Origin: Silene latifolia
Taxonomy: Eukaryota > Streptophyta > Magnoliopsida > Caryophyllales > Caryophyllaceae
DNA length: 64,000 nt
Assembly: GCF_048544455.1 (NCBI RefSeq)
Contig: NC_133536.1
Coordinates: forward strand, 30,072,152-30,136,151
Direction: 5' to 3'
Below the pieces are notes generated by a model. That model did no database searches. It was given only the letters and a program-made list of their open reading frames with translations, and was not told where the DNA came from. A program made the translations under genes and the position numbers. Position 1 is the first letter of the stretch. Every line of letters begins with the position of its first letter. Below, piece after piece: positions 27,457 through 39,900 of the stretch.

Positions 27457-29440
27457 CTTGTCCTTTATACGGGTTTGGGGCTGCGAGGCTTATGTCAAGT
27501 GGAGACACGAGGATAAGCTCGGCCCGCGATCGGTCAAGACATACTTTATAGGTTATCCTAAAGGAACGCTTGGTCATTACTTTTATTCGTCAACCGAACA
27601 ACGTGTATTTGTTGCGGCAAGTGCGACATTCTTAGAGAAGGAATTTCTCGAGAATGCAAAGAGTGATAGAACCTTCGAACTGTCGGAGATTTCAGAACCA
27701 AATACCGAGCAACCATTGGAGGAACCAATTCCTTCAATCCCGGCTGCGGTTAATATTCCTGAGGAACCTAGGAGGTCGGGAAGAGTCTCTATTCCTCCAC
27801 ACAGATACATTGGTATGGTCGAGGAACATGACATAGATGACATTCTACTCTTAACGAGTAGTGAACCCGCAACCTATAAAGGTGCCATGACTAGTTTCGA
27901 CTCAAAGCTATGGCTTGAGGCCATGCAATCCGAGATGGACTCCATGTATGAGAACAACGTATGGGATCTTGTTGACTTACCTGCTAAGGTTCGTCCCCTT
28001 CAATGCAAATGGCTTTACAAGATAAAGCATTCTGTGGAAGGTCAACAAGATATCTATAAAGCACGACTAGTTGCTAAAGGTTTCACCCAAGTGCCAGGTT
28101 TGCACTACGATGAAATTTTTGCACCCGTAGTCATGTTGCGTTCCATTCGGATTATCTTAGCGATTGCCGCTTTTCATGACTATGAAATTTGGCAGATGGA
28201 TGTGAAAACCGCCTTCTTAAACGGTTTTTTGGAGGAAGAGTTGTACATGGTACAACCCGAAGGTTTCATCGATCCTGAACATCCTAAGAAAGTGTGCAAG
28301 CTTAAGCGTTCCATTTATGGACTTAAGCAAGCTTCTAGGAGTTGCAATCATCGTTTCGACCAAGTGATAAAAGAAAATGGATTTACTCGATCAGTCGAGG
28401 AACCATGTCTATATATCAAGTCGAGTGGGAGCAAGATTGTCTTCCTAATATTGTATGTCGATAACATACTCCTGATTGGGAATGACATACCTCTCTTAAC
28501 TTCGGTAAAAGTATGGTTGAAGAACCATTTCCAGATGAAAGATCTGGGTGAGGCACAAAGAATTTTGGGCATCCGTATCTATCGAGATAGATCACGTCGG
28601 ATGTTATCTCTCAGTCAGGAGTCTTATATAGACAAGATACTAGAGAGATTCAGTATGACTAACTCCAAAAAGGGGTTTCTTCCTATGACTTCAGGGGTGC
28701 ATTTGAGCAAGTCTCAGGCACCAGAGACACCGGAAGAGAAAGAGCGCATGACACAGATTCCTTATGCCTCGGCTATAGGATCAATCATGTATACCATGAT
28801 ATGCACACGTCCGGACGTGGCATATGCATTGAGTATGACAAGTCGATTCCAACAGCATCCAGGTGAATCACATTGGATGGCTGTCAAGAACATTCTTAAG
28901 TACCTATGGAGGACTAAAGATTGGGCATTGACTTATGGAGGCGAACAAAAGCTATGCGCAACCGATTCTGCATTGCTAGCTTCCAAACGGATCGAGATGA
29001 CTCGAAATCTCGATCTGGATTCGTTTTTACTCTTAATGGCGCCGCAGATCACCGGAAGAGTTCCAAACAAAGTGTTACAAAGATATTCTACGACCGAGTC
29101 CGAGTACTATGCCGCGTCGAAGGCCGCAAAGGAAGCGATATGGATGCGTCAATTCTTACAAGGACTATTCGTAGTGCCTAGTTCGAATGACCCGATCACC
29201 ATCTATTGCGACAATAGAGGTGCCATCTTCCAAGCTAAGGAGCCTAAGTCTAGCAACAAGTCTAGACATGTACAACGGAAAGCTCATCTAATCCGAGATT
29301 ACGTGGAGCAAAAGGAGGTAGTGATAGAAAAGATTGCTACAGATGATAACATAGCAGATCCTCTCACTAAACCATTACGACATGATAAGCATGAAGGACA
29401 TGTTAATTCCATGGGAATTAAACGTGTTCCTGAGTTGTAG
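27437..29440 (+). pseudogene. Reverse transcriptase-RNase H of Copia-1
   Basis: An open frame of 667 codons contains the end of integrase (residues 1-70), a reverse transcriptase beginning near residue 172 (NNVWDLVDLP) with KARLVAKGFTQ and MDVKTAFLNGFLEEE, and the catalytic box at residues 340-343, which reads YVDN instead of the usual YVDD. RNase H follows, with TTESEYYAASKAAKEA near residue 555 and IYCDNRGAI. Between about 28960 and 29080 the product is out of register: the RNase H sequence DRDDSKSRSGFVFTLNGA is in another frame, so two compensating indels flank it. The loss of the second catalytic Asp and this garbled segment predict an inactive enzyme. Confidence 0.9.
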
Positions 29441-30297
29441 TACTCTTTTATGGATTAGATTCATTCTCTTTTGTACTCTATACGACATCATCATTTTGAT
29501 ATTTATATATTTTGTTTTTCATGTGGATTTGTACGACAATTTTGAACACCACAAAGTGAACTGAACAAACATTATATTTTTGGTCCTTAATTGCCCACGT
29601 GAGCTGATAACTCTGGCAATTATTTTGTGACGTTGGTTGATGGTGGGTTGAACGAGCCATAAGTCAAAAGGTTGACTGACCAATCACAGAGGCGAGTTAT
29701 ACGGATATCTCGTAGGACACAATTGTGACATCGACATGGAGTCCTAAATGTTTTATAACATTCGATGCCAGGTCGTGGATAGGACCTCCATGGTGATCCT
29801 AAGAGTCGATTCTTTTGACTATCGACTGTCTCTTGAGACTAAGGCAGAATTTGGGTGACTTTAGTTTCTTTCTCACGGTCATCCGTAACAGGGGGCCAAG
29901 TAGGTTTTTTTCTGGGTCATTTCATGCTGTGCTTAGATCGGCAGGAGTCGAATTGAAGGAAATATTCAGCCTTTATCAGGTACTCGATATTTCTCAGGGC
30001 CACTCGAGGAGTCAGAATCGAAATGCATGGCCATGCTCGAATACGAATTCGTTTTATCAGTTAAGTTACTCTCTAGTCGGGGAAACCACTCTTGATACAG
30101 ATCGGTTGTAAAATACGACCTTTGCGGATTCGGATCTGCAAATTGTTTTACATTGAGTGGGAGAAATTTTAAATGAATATGAGAATCGGTTATCGCACCT
30201 ACACTTGTACGGACAAGTGGGAGTTTGTTGGAGCCGTGTCCTCCAGTTAGTGCGGATAACGTTATTGCACATACACTTGTACGGACAAGTGGGAGCT
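29441..30297 (+). other. 3' untranslated region and polypurine tracts of Copia-1
   Basis: This contains CTCAGGGCCACTCGAGGAG (near 29993), which is conserved in reverse in Copia-2 (near 37164), and three AGTGGGAG purine tracts (near 30154, 30219 and 30288). The last directly precedes the 3' LTR. The segment 30216-30297 repeats the tract plus a diverged LTR start (TGTTGGAGCCGTGTCCTCC). Confidence 0.75.
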
Positions 30298-31280
30298 TGT
30301 TGGGGCTGGTGTCCTCTACAGTTAGTGCAATAACATTTAAATCTCTAAGAGGATCAAAGGGTATACTTTTGTATTATTATCAGTTGGTCCACGTTTATCA
30401 ATAACGGTTGGCTTGCTAGATAAGTTTGACGTTATTGTCATACTGATGGCGGTGATCAACTGGTCCCTAAAAGTCACACCTATAGGATACGTTTGAGAGA
30501 TGTGACGGTATGAAAATACAGTCATGTTGATGCCTAATTTGACTAAGCAGTTAGTCGGAGTTATTGACTAATAATTAGTCAAACGCGATGTTGAGATAAT
30601 TATTTAATACGGATTAAATAATAATGGCTAAGGCAAATTAAGCAGTTAATTCGTAAATTAAGTATAAACGGTTATATTTAATTAATGTATATTGAATTAA
30701 TTAATTATACAATATTGTCATTGTCGGACAAGTATTAATATATCGACTGAGTCATGTTACTAGTTGATATTTTAATAACCGATAACCGATGACGATTTAT
30801 AATAAAAATCCCGTCATATACATTTTAGCATTTTGAGTCGGATCACGAGTTAAAAAATAAGGAGGAAGTGAAAGCTCACTCCCTCCCCTTGGCTCACGGT
30901 TTGGACGAACCAAACAAAAGGAGAGGCTCTCTCTCCTTTTGCCCTAATTCATTCATTTGAAAGAAAATTAGGGTTTTGGAGCTCTCTTCTCTGAAATCCT
31001 AGATCTCTCATCGAAAAACCTCACAAAAGGCTCTCTCAATATTGCAAGACAATTAGAGAGCAATTCTAGCACAAGGGGCATAGTCTCAGACGATCTTGGG
31101 TGCAACGATTAGGAGGAAATCTACTTTGATTTCTGTTCTTAGGCCGAATTTCAAAGGACCCGAGGTTGATTCTTGTTCTTTATCGTTTCTCTATTGTTTT
31201 TCGTTTATGACCATAAATCGCATGTTAAACTTACGTTATAGTCCTAAAATTTAAGGGTTTTATACGGATATTACCCCACA
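30298..31280 (+). repeat. 3' LTR of Copia-1
   Basis: 983 bp. Followed by target duplication AGACG at 31281-31285. Confidence 0.97.
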
Positions 31281-31521
31281 AGACGGTCTCTCACTTTATG
31301 GAAAAGTGGTACAAAAAGTAATAAAATAGGTATGCATGCTATAAAATGAGGTACAAATAAAATGTTTACAAAATATGATAAAATAGGTACGATTGTTATG
31401 AAAACATGTACCAAATGAAAGAGACTTTTTAAGGCACGACCAATAATAAAAGGGGTACGAAAAGTATGTAAAGAGGTACGATAAAAGTAGTCTCTCAATA
31501 ACTTATTGAAAGACCGTCTCT

Positions 31522-33450
31522 CCAAAGTTTTGGTGAATATTAAATTATTGATCCTTTTTTTTCTTCTTTTTTTCGAGAATAATAAATCTCGAAATGTAAG
31601 GAGTTAAGAAGATATAGAATTATAGGACTTTTTATCTTTTCAATCTTTTAATTCTCATAAATCATATTTTCTAATAGTAGCATAATTATGAAGTTTAATA
31701 AATGATAATCTTAATATATTGTTTATATCAATTTATCAAAAATCCTAATTTTTAAAATTTTGCATAAAAGATAAAATGAGTTAAATGGTAGCCTACTACA
31801 AATCTCATTGCAATCTCATTTGTGCTATTTTTTTTTCTGGTTACAATCTCATTTGTGTTATAAGACATACACACAAGATAATATGACATGTACGCATAAG
31901 TATTAGACAATAATTTACATTTAGCTATTATCAATACCAAAAGAGATTTTTTTCTCCAACTTGTTAATAAGATTGAGATCCTCGCAACTTCAATTTCATT
32001 CTATGAGAGCTATTTTTCAAAGAAAAAATGATGAATAAAAAAATAACACATACCCAAATAAAACATATAGTTGAAAGTTCCTGAAATAAAAAAAAAAATT
32101 ATGAACCTAAAAACAATTACTCATTCACATTCATGTTGTCAATCTTGTAGTTAGTTTATAACATAGTATTGAGTGTAATGGGGGAGTATTTGTTTAAGCA
32201 ATTATAGTACTTGTCTTCTTCATATAGTCTTCTTTCTTCAATTAACTATCCATACAAAAAAATCCATTGAGTGATTAATAACAAATAAAATAGTGGAATT
32301 TGATTTATATAATATTAACCTTATCGTTATTAATTTAAGTTTTCTCTTACCACTCTTCTTCATATAGTCTTCTTTCTCCAATTAACTATCCATACAAAAA
32401 AAAATCCACTGAGTGATTAATAACAAATAAAATGGTGGAATTTGATTTATGTATTATTAACCTTATCGTTATTAATTTAAGTTTTCTCTTAAATAAGGTA
32501 AGAAATAGGCATTAAATTATAAAGATATAAGTATATTTACCTTTGAATAGTTCAACTCCACAAATCTTGATAGTCTCTAAATGAAAACAAAATTACATAT
32601 ATATTAAGGTTAAAAATGTGAAGATTACTTCAAACCAATCGAACTTAAAAATAAATAAATAAATTATTAATTTAAAAACCTTAATACACTTACCTTGATG
32701 TTGATACAATGATAAGAAAGATTATTGACACATACATAAAATTCGTTTGGCAATAGGGTTTAAAAAAATTTGGCTTTAATTTTGGCTCACAAATGTGCCT
32801 TCCATAAAACATTTATATAGCCAAATGAGGATGCATTTTATGACTTTTAGACTTTTTTTTTTATTATTATTATTATCAAGTTAATATATACATAAATATG
32901 TAGAAAGGTTTCATGACTTTTGAGTATTCGTTTTCATTATTAACATATTTATTATAGACATAAATATAGAATAAATAGAAAGAAATGTAAAAGGTTTTTT
33001 TTCTTTTCTTTTTTTTTTTACAAAATTCACATTACATGGATATTTATTTATCAAATTTAACAAAATTGAGCAAGTTTATTTCAATAAGATTTAAGATGGA
33101 GTTGCACATATAAAAAGTTTAAAATTAGAGTGATATAAATTTTTAATTTTTCGTCTAACCTATACTAGTTTTAAAAATTAAAATATTAATATTTAATGTT
33201 GAGTATGTTATTATTTGCTCTTAATATTTACAAATTATTTATTATTTTATAAATGGTGTAAAATTATAATTATTTGATATTTATTTGTTGCTTAAAATAT
33301 TCTAACAATAAACGTAAAAATTTTAAATTTAGTATGAATTTATTTTTAATGGTTGTTTAATTTATCTAAAAATTAAAAAAAGCTAAAGTGAATGTTTGTT
33401 ATGCTATTTGCATTTAATGGTTCAATTTTTTTTTCTTTATAAATAAGAAA
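31522..33450. other. AT-rich intergenic DNA with a tandem duplication
   Basis: No gene is visible. A 140-bp unit is duplicated in tandem (32214-32353 and 32354-32493). Short A/T runs are frequent. Confidence 0.6.
32214..32493. repeat. Tandem duplication, 140-bp unit, two copies
   Basis: CTTCTTCATATAGTCTTC and the following ATTAACTATCCATAC through TTTAAGTTTTCTCTTA occur twice with few differences. Confidence 0.85.
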
Positions 33451-34491
33451 CTAGTTTTGTGACCCGTGAAAATCACGGGTTTTGACTTTTTTTGTTGTTT
33501 TGTTTTTGGTGTATTGTTCGTGAAAGTGTTTTTCGGCTTTTTCTGTATTTTCTTTTTTACTTGGAGATGTATTATAATTAGGGTATTTTGAAATTTTGTG
33601 ATATGAGTCAAAACTATTTAATGAGGAATGACACCAAAACTCCTAAATCTGTATGATGGTTTGATTTGTCTTAATGACAACCCCTAAGTTAGCATTCCAT
33701 TTTAATATTCGAGCATTGTAACCACTAAATTAAACTTACTTAAGCGAAACAAAAATACTTGGTATATGTGAAATAAAAGTAAAAAAGAATAAAATATTAA
33801 TTGTTTATACCTCAACATTTCACGTTTAGATCCTTGGTAAGTAACTCTGAAAATAAACAAAAATAAATTAGAATCCAATTAAATAGAGTGTAAAAGACTA
33901 AACAAAATTATGCAAATAAAAAATTATTGGTGAATGGAAGTCCCCCGCCTTTTTGTGGTCCTATATATAATCTTGGATTATATGACTTTTATTGATATAT
34001 CTCTTGAGTTATCGGTTATAATTGATCTAAATAAACCCTCCTAGTGCTAATGATAATGAGAGTTATTGAAATTAAACTTTAATGAATTATAATGAGTTGA
34101 TGTAAACATCATTTTAATGAGTTAATTTAACCAATTTTTATTTTTTGTCTTTTTAGTTGCCAAGATCATTAACGATAATGGAGTAATGAACAATTTAATG
34201 CATATTTTCTTAGAGAGTTTTTTAAGGTTCTTACATAGTCATTTATTTAACCAATTTTTATATTTTGTCTTTATAGTTACCAAAATCATTACTCATGTAG
34301 TTATGAAAAATTTAGTGCATATTTATCTTTTTTTTTTTTTTTGTCTTTTTAGTTACATTAGTGGTTATGAAAAATTTAGTGCATATTTATGTTAGAAAAT
34401 TTATAAAGGTTCTTAAATGATCACTTAGTTAGAGTAAGATGATGTCACTTGATACTTAAGCAATTGTTCAAAATATCATTTTTATGTTATT

Positions 34492-34524
<33 letters not shown>

Positions 34525-34643
34525 GTAAAAAAAATAGTAATAATAATAGTAATAATAAGGATAATAATTTATGAATGAATGGATTATAAAAATGTCATGT
34601 GAATTAATATTAAATGATTTAGGTAGCCTTTTGATTGTATATT
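33451..34643 (-). mobile_element. Helitron-like element, minus strand
   Basis: The 3' end (minus strand) is a perfect 8-bp-arm hairpin ACCCGTGA-TTT-TCACGGGT (33462-33480), a short spacer and CTAG (33454-33451) followed by T. A degraded 5' end ending in AAAAGGCTACC (minus strand) is near 34620-34643, but the defining TC is not clear there. The interior is AT-rich with a TAA microsatellite and has no Rep/helicase. The 5' boundary is uncertain. Confidence 0.45.
34493..34563. repeat. (TAA)n microsatellite, imperfect
   Basis: TAA/AATAATAG triplets for about 70 bp. Confidence 0.9.
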
Positions 34644-34653
34644 CGTTTTGTCA

Positions 34654-34670
34654 CCTGTGCAATGCACGGG
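34654..34670 (-). repeat. Degraded Helitron-type hairpin
   Basis: CCTGTGC-AAT-GCACGGG is the same hairpin type as at 22220 and 33462 with one G:T pair. The CTAG expected beside it is not present. Confidence 0.4.
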
Positions 34671-35667
34671 ATAAATATAAGTTTTCTTACTAAAATTTAG
34701 ATGTGCTTTTTAATACTCAAAAGTGAATAATAATGTTTAATTGAACTAAATGTACAATAAATTCTTGCACAAATCAAGATATAGTAGTATAGTAGTACAA
34801 GACAATAATTACACATTGTGTTTGAAACATAAATAGTTTGATCTACGGAATTAAATATGAGAAAGTGAAAAAAAATTACCCTAATATGAACAAAATAGTT
34901 ATACAAAATCTGTTATACAGACTTTACAACTCATTGTCATTTGACACAAAGTACATTTTTTTGTCTTTATCTACTAATAAAGCGATACATCAATGATTTA
35001 TTAGTTTATACCTTAAGTTTTATCTTTAGTTTTCGCCTTAGTCTTGTGCCTTTTGATTATCTTCTTTCTTCAAACTACTTGTATGAGGCTCTACCATATC
35101 TACATTCACGTGCCTTTGATGATGCTGTAGAGTTGATACACATGTTTTATTGATCAAAGAGAAAACATCAACATGACAAAGATTTAACAAAAGAATCGAA
35201 GTATTCTCATATGTAGGCCATTTAAATTAATCCAGATGAAAAGTATAAATTCCAATATAAAGCAAACGATTCATAAGAACGAATAACATAAAAAATTAAA
35301 ATACTTTATCATACTACAAAACAACAACAATAACAATTTCATATAAGAGATGTTAATTCATTTTTATATACCATACGTTCATACTCACCATAATCAAATA
35401 TAATATTCAACAATGAAATAAAGTATGTAATTTGAAAATTTATGAACAATGAATATTAAACGGAGGATTAGTGAATGGAAACTATTAGTTTTATATACAT
35501 TATACAACCATTAGCTTTAAACTTTTCATTTTACTTTTCATTTATTTTGTGAGTTATGAGTATTATTAAATAAGATTATACAACCATTGATTCTCATTTT
35601 TCATATTCCTTTTCATTTATTTTGTGAGTTATGAGTATTAATAAATAAGATAATTGATTATGAGGAC
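34671..35667. other. AT-rich intergenic DNA
   Basis: No gene is visible. A diverged duplication (CATTTATTTTGTGAGTTATGAGTATTA) occurs at about 35538-35570 and 35614-35642. Confidence 0.5.
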
Positions 35668-35672
35668 CTTAA
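35668..35672 (-). repeat. Target-site duplication of Copia-2 (CTTAA)
   Basis: CTTAA lies before 35673 and again at 44425-44429, bounding the whole element. Confidence 0.9.
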
Positions 35673-36961
35673 TGAAGGAAATGTAGATTCATATACATAC
35701 TAACATATTCATATATGTCTAATTTAATTTGTCATAAAATTAAATATGGATTTTATGCATGCAAACTAATAAACAAAATAAGGAAGAAAAATAATTTTCT
35801 CACCATAAAATCGGATTTATGGGCACAAGTGAGTTCACCTACTCACTTGTTCTTGAGCTCTCCAAATGGAAGAACAAGGACTCAAATGTAGAATCCCTCC
35901 CAAAAGCATATACCCAAGGAATACATCTTAATAACCAATATTATTTAGATCTAGCAATAATATTAGTTTTGCATTAAAATATGACACAAAAATAATTTTT
36001 GTTCTCTTGAAAATTTCGGTCAAGAGATAGTAATCTTTGTGAGTTTATTTATCTAGATTTCATAATATTTAGAGAGCATGTGAATTTTTCTTACTCTAGG
36101 AAAAATGTTAGTAAAAAAAATGAATAATAATAATGAATAGAAAAGGAGAAGCTCTTCTCTCTTTCTATTAGGGTGGCCGAAAAGAGGAGCATTGGGTAGT
36201 ATGCCCAATGCCTTTTGTTTGTGCTCTTCACAAGAGACTAGGCATGCAAGCCTACTATCAAGTGTTATGATTGTGTTTCTATTTAAAATAAACAACACAA
36301 TATAAACCATGTACACACACCCACATTTTTTGGTTTTGGCATAAAATGGAGAATCCATTTTATTTTGTCATTTGTCAAATTTGTCACATGTAACATGTTA
36401 CATGACATGTCACAATGTAATGCATTTTTATCATATTAAAAATCAACGTATTATTAAAAATACGTCACATACAAAAATCGACTTAGTAATATCATAATTA
36501 CTTGTACCAAAAATGTTTCCGAATTATAAACTACAACATTCTGTATTTATAATAATTTATTCATTCCGTTTCAATTGTTTCTGTAAACAATAATTTCATC
36601 CAAGTAATAAAATAATTCGATTACTTAGACCGTGTCTTATTTAATCATATTTACAATAAGATACGTAAATTATACTCACAAAATCATCCGTCAATTTTAA
36701 GCAATTTAATTAACTCGTATCGGTATACGATTAATTAAATAATCAATTAAGAGTATTTCCCTATAGGTATGACCTAAGGGGATCAATCGATCACCACCGT
36801 CGCACGACGACAATGTCAAACTCTAGTCAACCAATCATTACCGATATGTGTGGACCAGTTGACTGTAAAATATTACATCCCACATGTATTCTTAAAATGA
36901 GATTTAATAATGATATTTAAATCATGTGATCGCATTATTGTTGAGGACACATTTCCCAACA
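35673..36961 (-). repeat. LTR of Copia-2 (3' LTR by element orientation)
   Basis: 1289 bp. It contains a perfect hairpin with 10-bp arms ACAAGTGAGT/ACTCACTTGT (35825-35850). Confidence 0.93.
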
Positions 36962-39900
36962 ATCTCCCACTTGTCCTCGACAAGTGTGCGTCACCAATTC
37001 TCTTGTCCTATTACTATCTCCCACTCAATGCAAGGTGTCTTTCAGGTCGTACTTGCAAGTGATCATATCGAGAGTGGTTTCCTCGATCTGGAGAATAACT
37101 GATTGACCGGATTTATCCACTCTGGATACCTTCCGAGCGTGGCCACGCATTTCCAGTTCATTACTCCTCGAGTGGCCCTGAGATATTGTTCTAACCCTGA
37201 CAAGGGGATGGACAATTCCTATCGCACTCATTCCCTTCGACTAGCCACAGCCATCATAACCCAAAATATGCCCATTTGACCCCATTTACGAAGGTCGTAG
37301 TAACACAAATCAAAGTTAATCTGAAACTGTGCCATCTTAGGCGAATAGTCTTTAGTCAAAAGAATCGACTCATTTGAATACTATAGCAGCTCTCGCCACG
37401 ACCAGGCTATATAAATTGCCAGAACTCTATAAGCGGTCATAAGGCCCGACAAAATGTTCCTAACAGTCTGCCTATGTGATCGACTAGTCATCTCACATGA
37501 CTCTATGGCACTTGAACTTACCATCAATCGCATCACACTCTAGTTACTTCGAGACGTCACCTCATACAAGTAACTATGGGCAAATACAATGTTAATCCGT
37601 GTTCACTTTAACGGGGTTCAATTGTCTCCACAACCCGTTTGGATGTAACAAAGTATAATAAAAGAGTTTTAAAAATAAAACTCGAACGACAAATGTGATT
37701 ATCACATATGAATAGTCAATGCTTGATTACTATTTCATATTCTATAATCTAATTTGATCTTGTACGTAGTTGTTCATTTCAATTCAATTGAAATGACATG
37801 ACTCATCATGTTTAGCCTTTGAGAAGGCTTTGGTTAGTAGGTTTTATCAACTTCTTGTACCTTACTCAACCTCACTACATACTTGTTTTCCTTTGTAATG
37901 TATACATTTGCATTACAAAACTTTCTGAGTACGTGTCGAGATCCAATCAAGACATAGGCCCTCTAGCCTAAGAATAGCTCCCACTGTTTTCACAGTGTAC
38001 GGGACTCATCCTTCTTGCACATCTCATGATCGCAAGTGTACTCAATTTCCGTTATAAATATCTCTCATTGTTCTTTATTGCCTAGAACGATTCTAGAAAA
38101 TCTACTTCTTAATTAACATTGCCACAATGGTATCTTAACCATCCTAATGTGTTTTGATTATGGTTTTGTCGGAAACCATGCGCAATCTCAATTGTCAATT
38201 GTCACTTGTGTAACACCCTTACACAAAATTGCATCATAAACACTTTGCTTTACTTCCTTAATGCTTCTGCATGCACTTAAGGGTAATCTTTATATACTAG
38301 GTAAAGATTACTTAAATTCGATTTTGAAAACAATTCATCATACTCAAGGTATATGAAGTGTTATACATCATTACTCATTTAATTGATCCGGCAAAATGCG
38401 GAAAAATGGAATCAATCAAATATATTCAATTTAATTGAACTAGTCATGAATCTTATCAACATAAGACTTCTTAACGACGCTAATATCATGTGGATTTATC
38501 TTCATAAATCCGGATATTCAAGATGTATTATAATACTCCAAAAGTCTTGAATCATTCTTAATGATCAATATGTCATCCACATATCGGACTAATTAAAATT
38601 TCCGTAACTCCCACTAAACTTCATGTATAAACACAACTTCTCGACTTATCGAGAAATGTTTTATCACATGATCAAAATGTTGATTCTAACTCATTGATGT
38701 CCTACTTAAGACCCTCTCTTAAGTTTCATATTATCTTAGGATTGCAAGAATCTACTAAACTCAAGACATGTATTGAATACATTCCTTCTAATTGAAGAAG
38801 TGGGTTTTAGATTCACTCGCTATGTATTTCATAATAATGAAACACAATCCCTAAGAAGATCCAAATAGGCTTAAGCATTTCAATTGGTGCAAAAACCCTT
38901 TGCAACCAATCAAACCTTGAAATCTCTCTTTATTAGTGCAAAACCCTTTGCAACTAATCAAGCCCTTTTATTTCGGATTTCCATGGCTCTAAGCCTTATA
39001 TTGAGTTGTGACTTAAACACTCTTATGTAAGTCATATGTTCATTACTTTCTAGAAGTAATTAATTTGAATCAAACGATTTCTTTGTAAGTTATAAGCTCT
39101 TTACTTTCTTAAAAGTAGCATGAATTCATCATCTCCAACAAGTGACGAATTTAACCTCCTAGGTTTAAAAGAAACAACATCCTACAAAAACGTCTCATGT
39201 AGCCAAGAAAGACCAGTTTCTTGTGACATAACATTCTTTGTGGCTCTTGAATAATTTTCTCCCACTCTGTCTTCTAGAAATAAACTTGTATTTTAGAAAG
39301 ACAGCTTCACGAGCCGCAAATCCGTCGTACTCGTGATAATTGAAAAGGAAAAATGAGCATTTGTTTCTTGTGAAAACTTACAAATATGGTACATTAACAT
39401 TTCATATCTCATATGATTTAGTGGAAAATAATTTAGACAAAATGATAGAATCCCCAAAACGATCATGTAACTCAAAGTAACTTGATTGAAGTCCAAACCA
39501 TATCGAATAGCGTTTGAATTCATATCCAATCACACATTATTCCATAATGTGTGTTAAGAGAGATTAATTTGTGATACAATATCACATTTCCTTTGGCTTA
39601 TATCAAAGTCTTCACTTTGATAATCCCATCACGACTAAATCGTGATTCCTTGAACTCTTGAACTTCTTCAAAGATTTCTCTATTTACCGTATTAAGTGAA
39701 CACACTAGTGTCAACTTAAATCGTTGGTAAAAGAAAATGATCAACCTATTTTGGATAAATGATTTACAATCTCGATCTCCTTTTTCAACCAAAAGGTACG
39801 AGATATCTTGCTTTGAATACAAGATACGCATATACCATTAACAATCTAATGGTTTCAAGAGTACTCGATAACTCTTTGCGTTCATCATTCCAAAATTTAA

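Larger units (their letters stand above)
22671..31280 (+). mobile_element. Copia-1: complete LTR retrotransposon, 8.6 kb
   Basis: Two LTRs of exactly 983 bp begin TGTTGGGG and end ACCCCACA. By eye they differ at eight substitutions (about 0.8%). A perfect 5-bp duplication, an initiator-tRNA-Met-type primer-binding site, a gag-pol region in Copia order (gag, protease, integrase, reverse transcriptase, RNase H) and a polypurine tract are present. The gag, zinc-knuckle and protease-region layout resembles the Angela/Tork group. Several frameshifts and a stop make the polyprotein non-functional in this copy. Confidence 0.95.
22624..31521. mobile_element. MITE with GAGAGACGG ends, split by Copia-1
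   Basis: The left end (22628-22670) carries GAGAGACGGTCTCTCA and TTATTGAGAGACG. The right end (about 31488-31517) carries the inverted form TTATTGAAAGACCGTCTCTC. Without the Copia element and one target duplication the MITE would be about 0.3 kb. Its middle (31281-31487) repeats words such as GGTAC and AAAATAGGTAC. No coding capacity. Confidence 0.55.
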
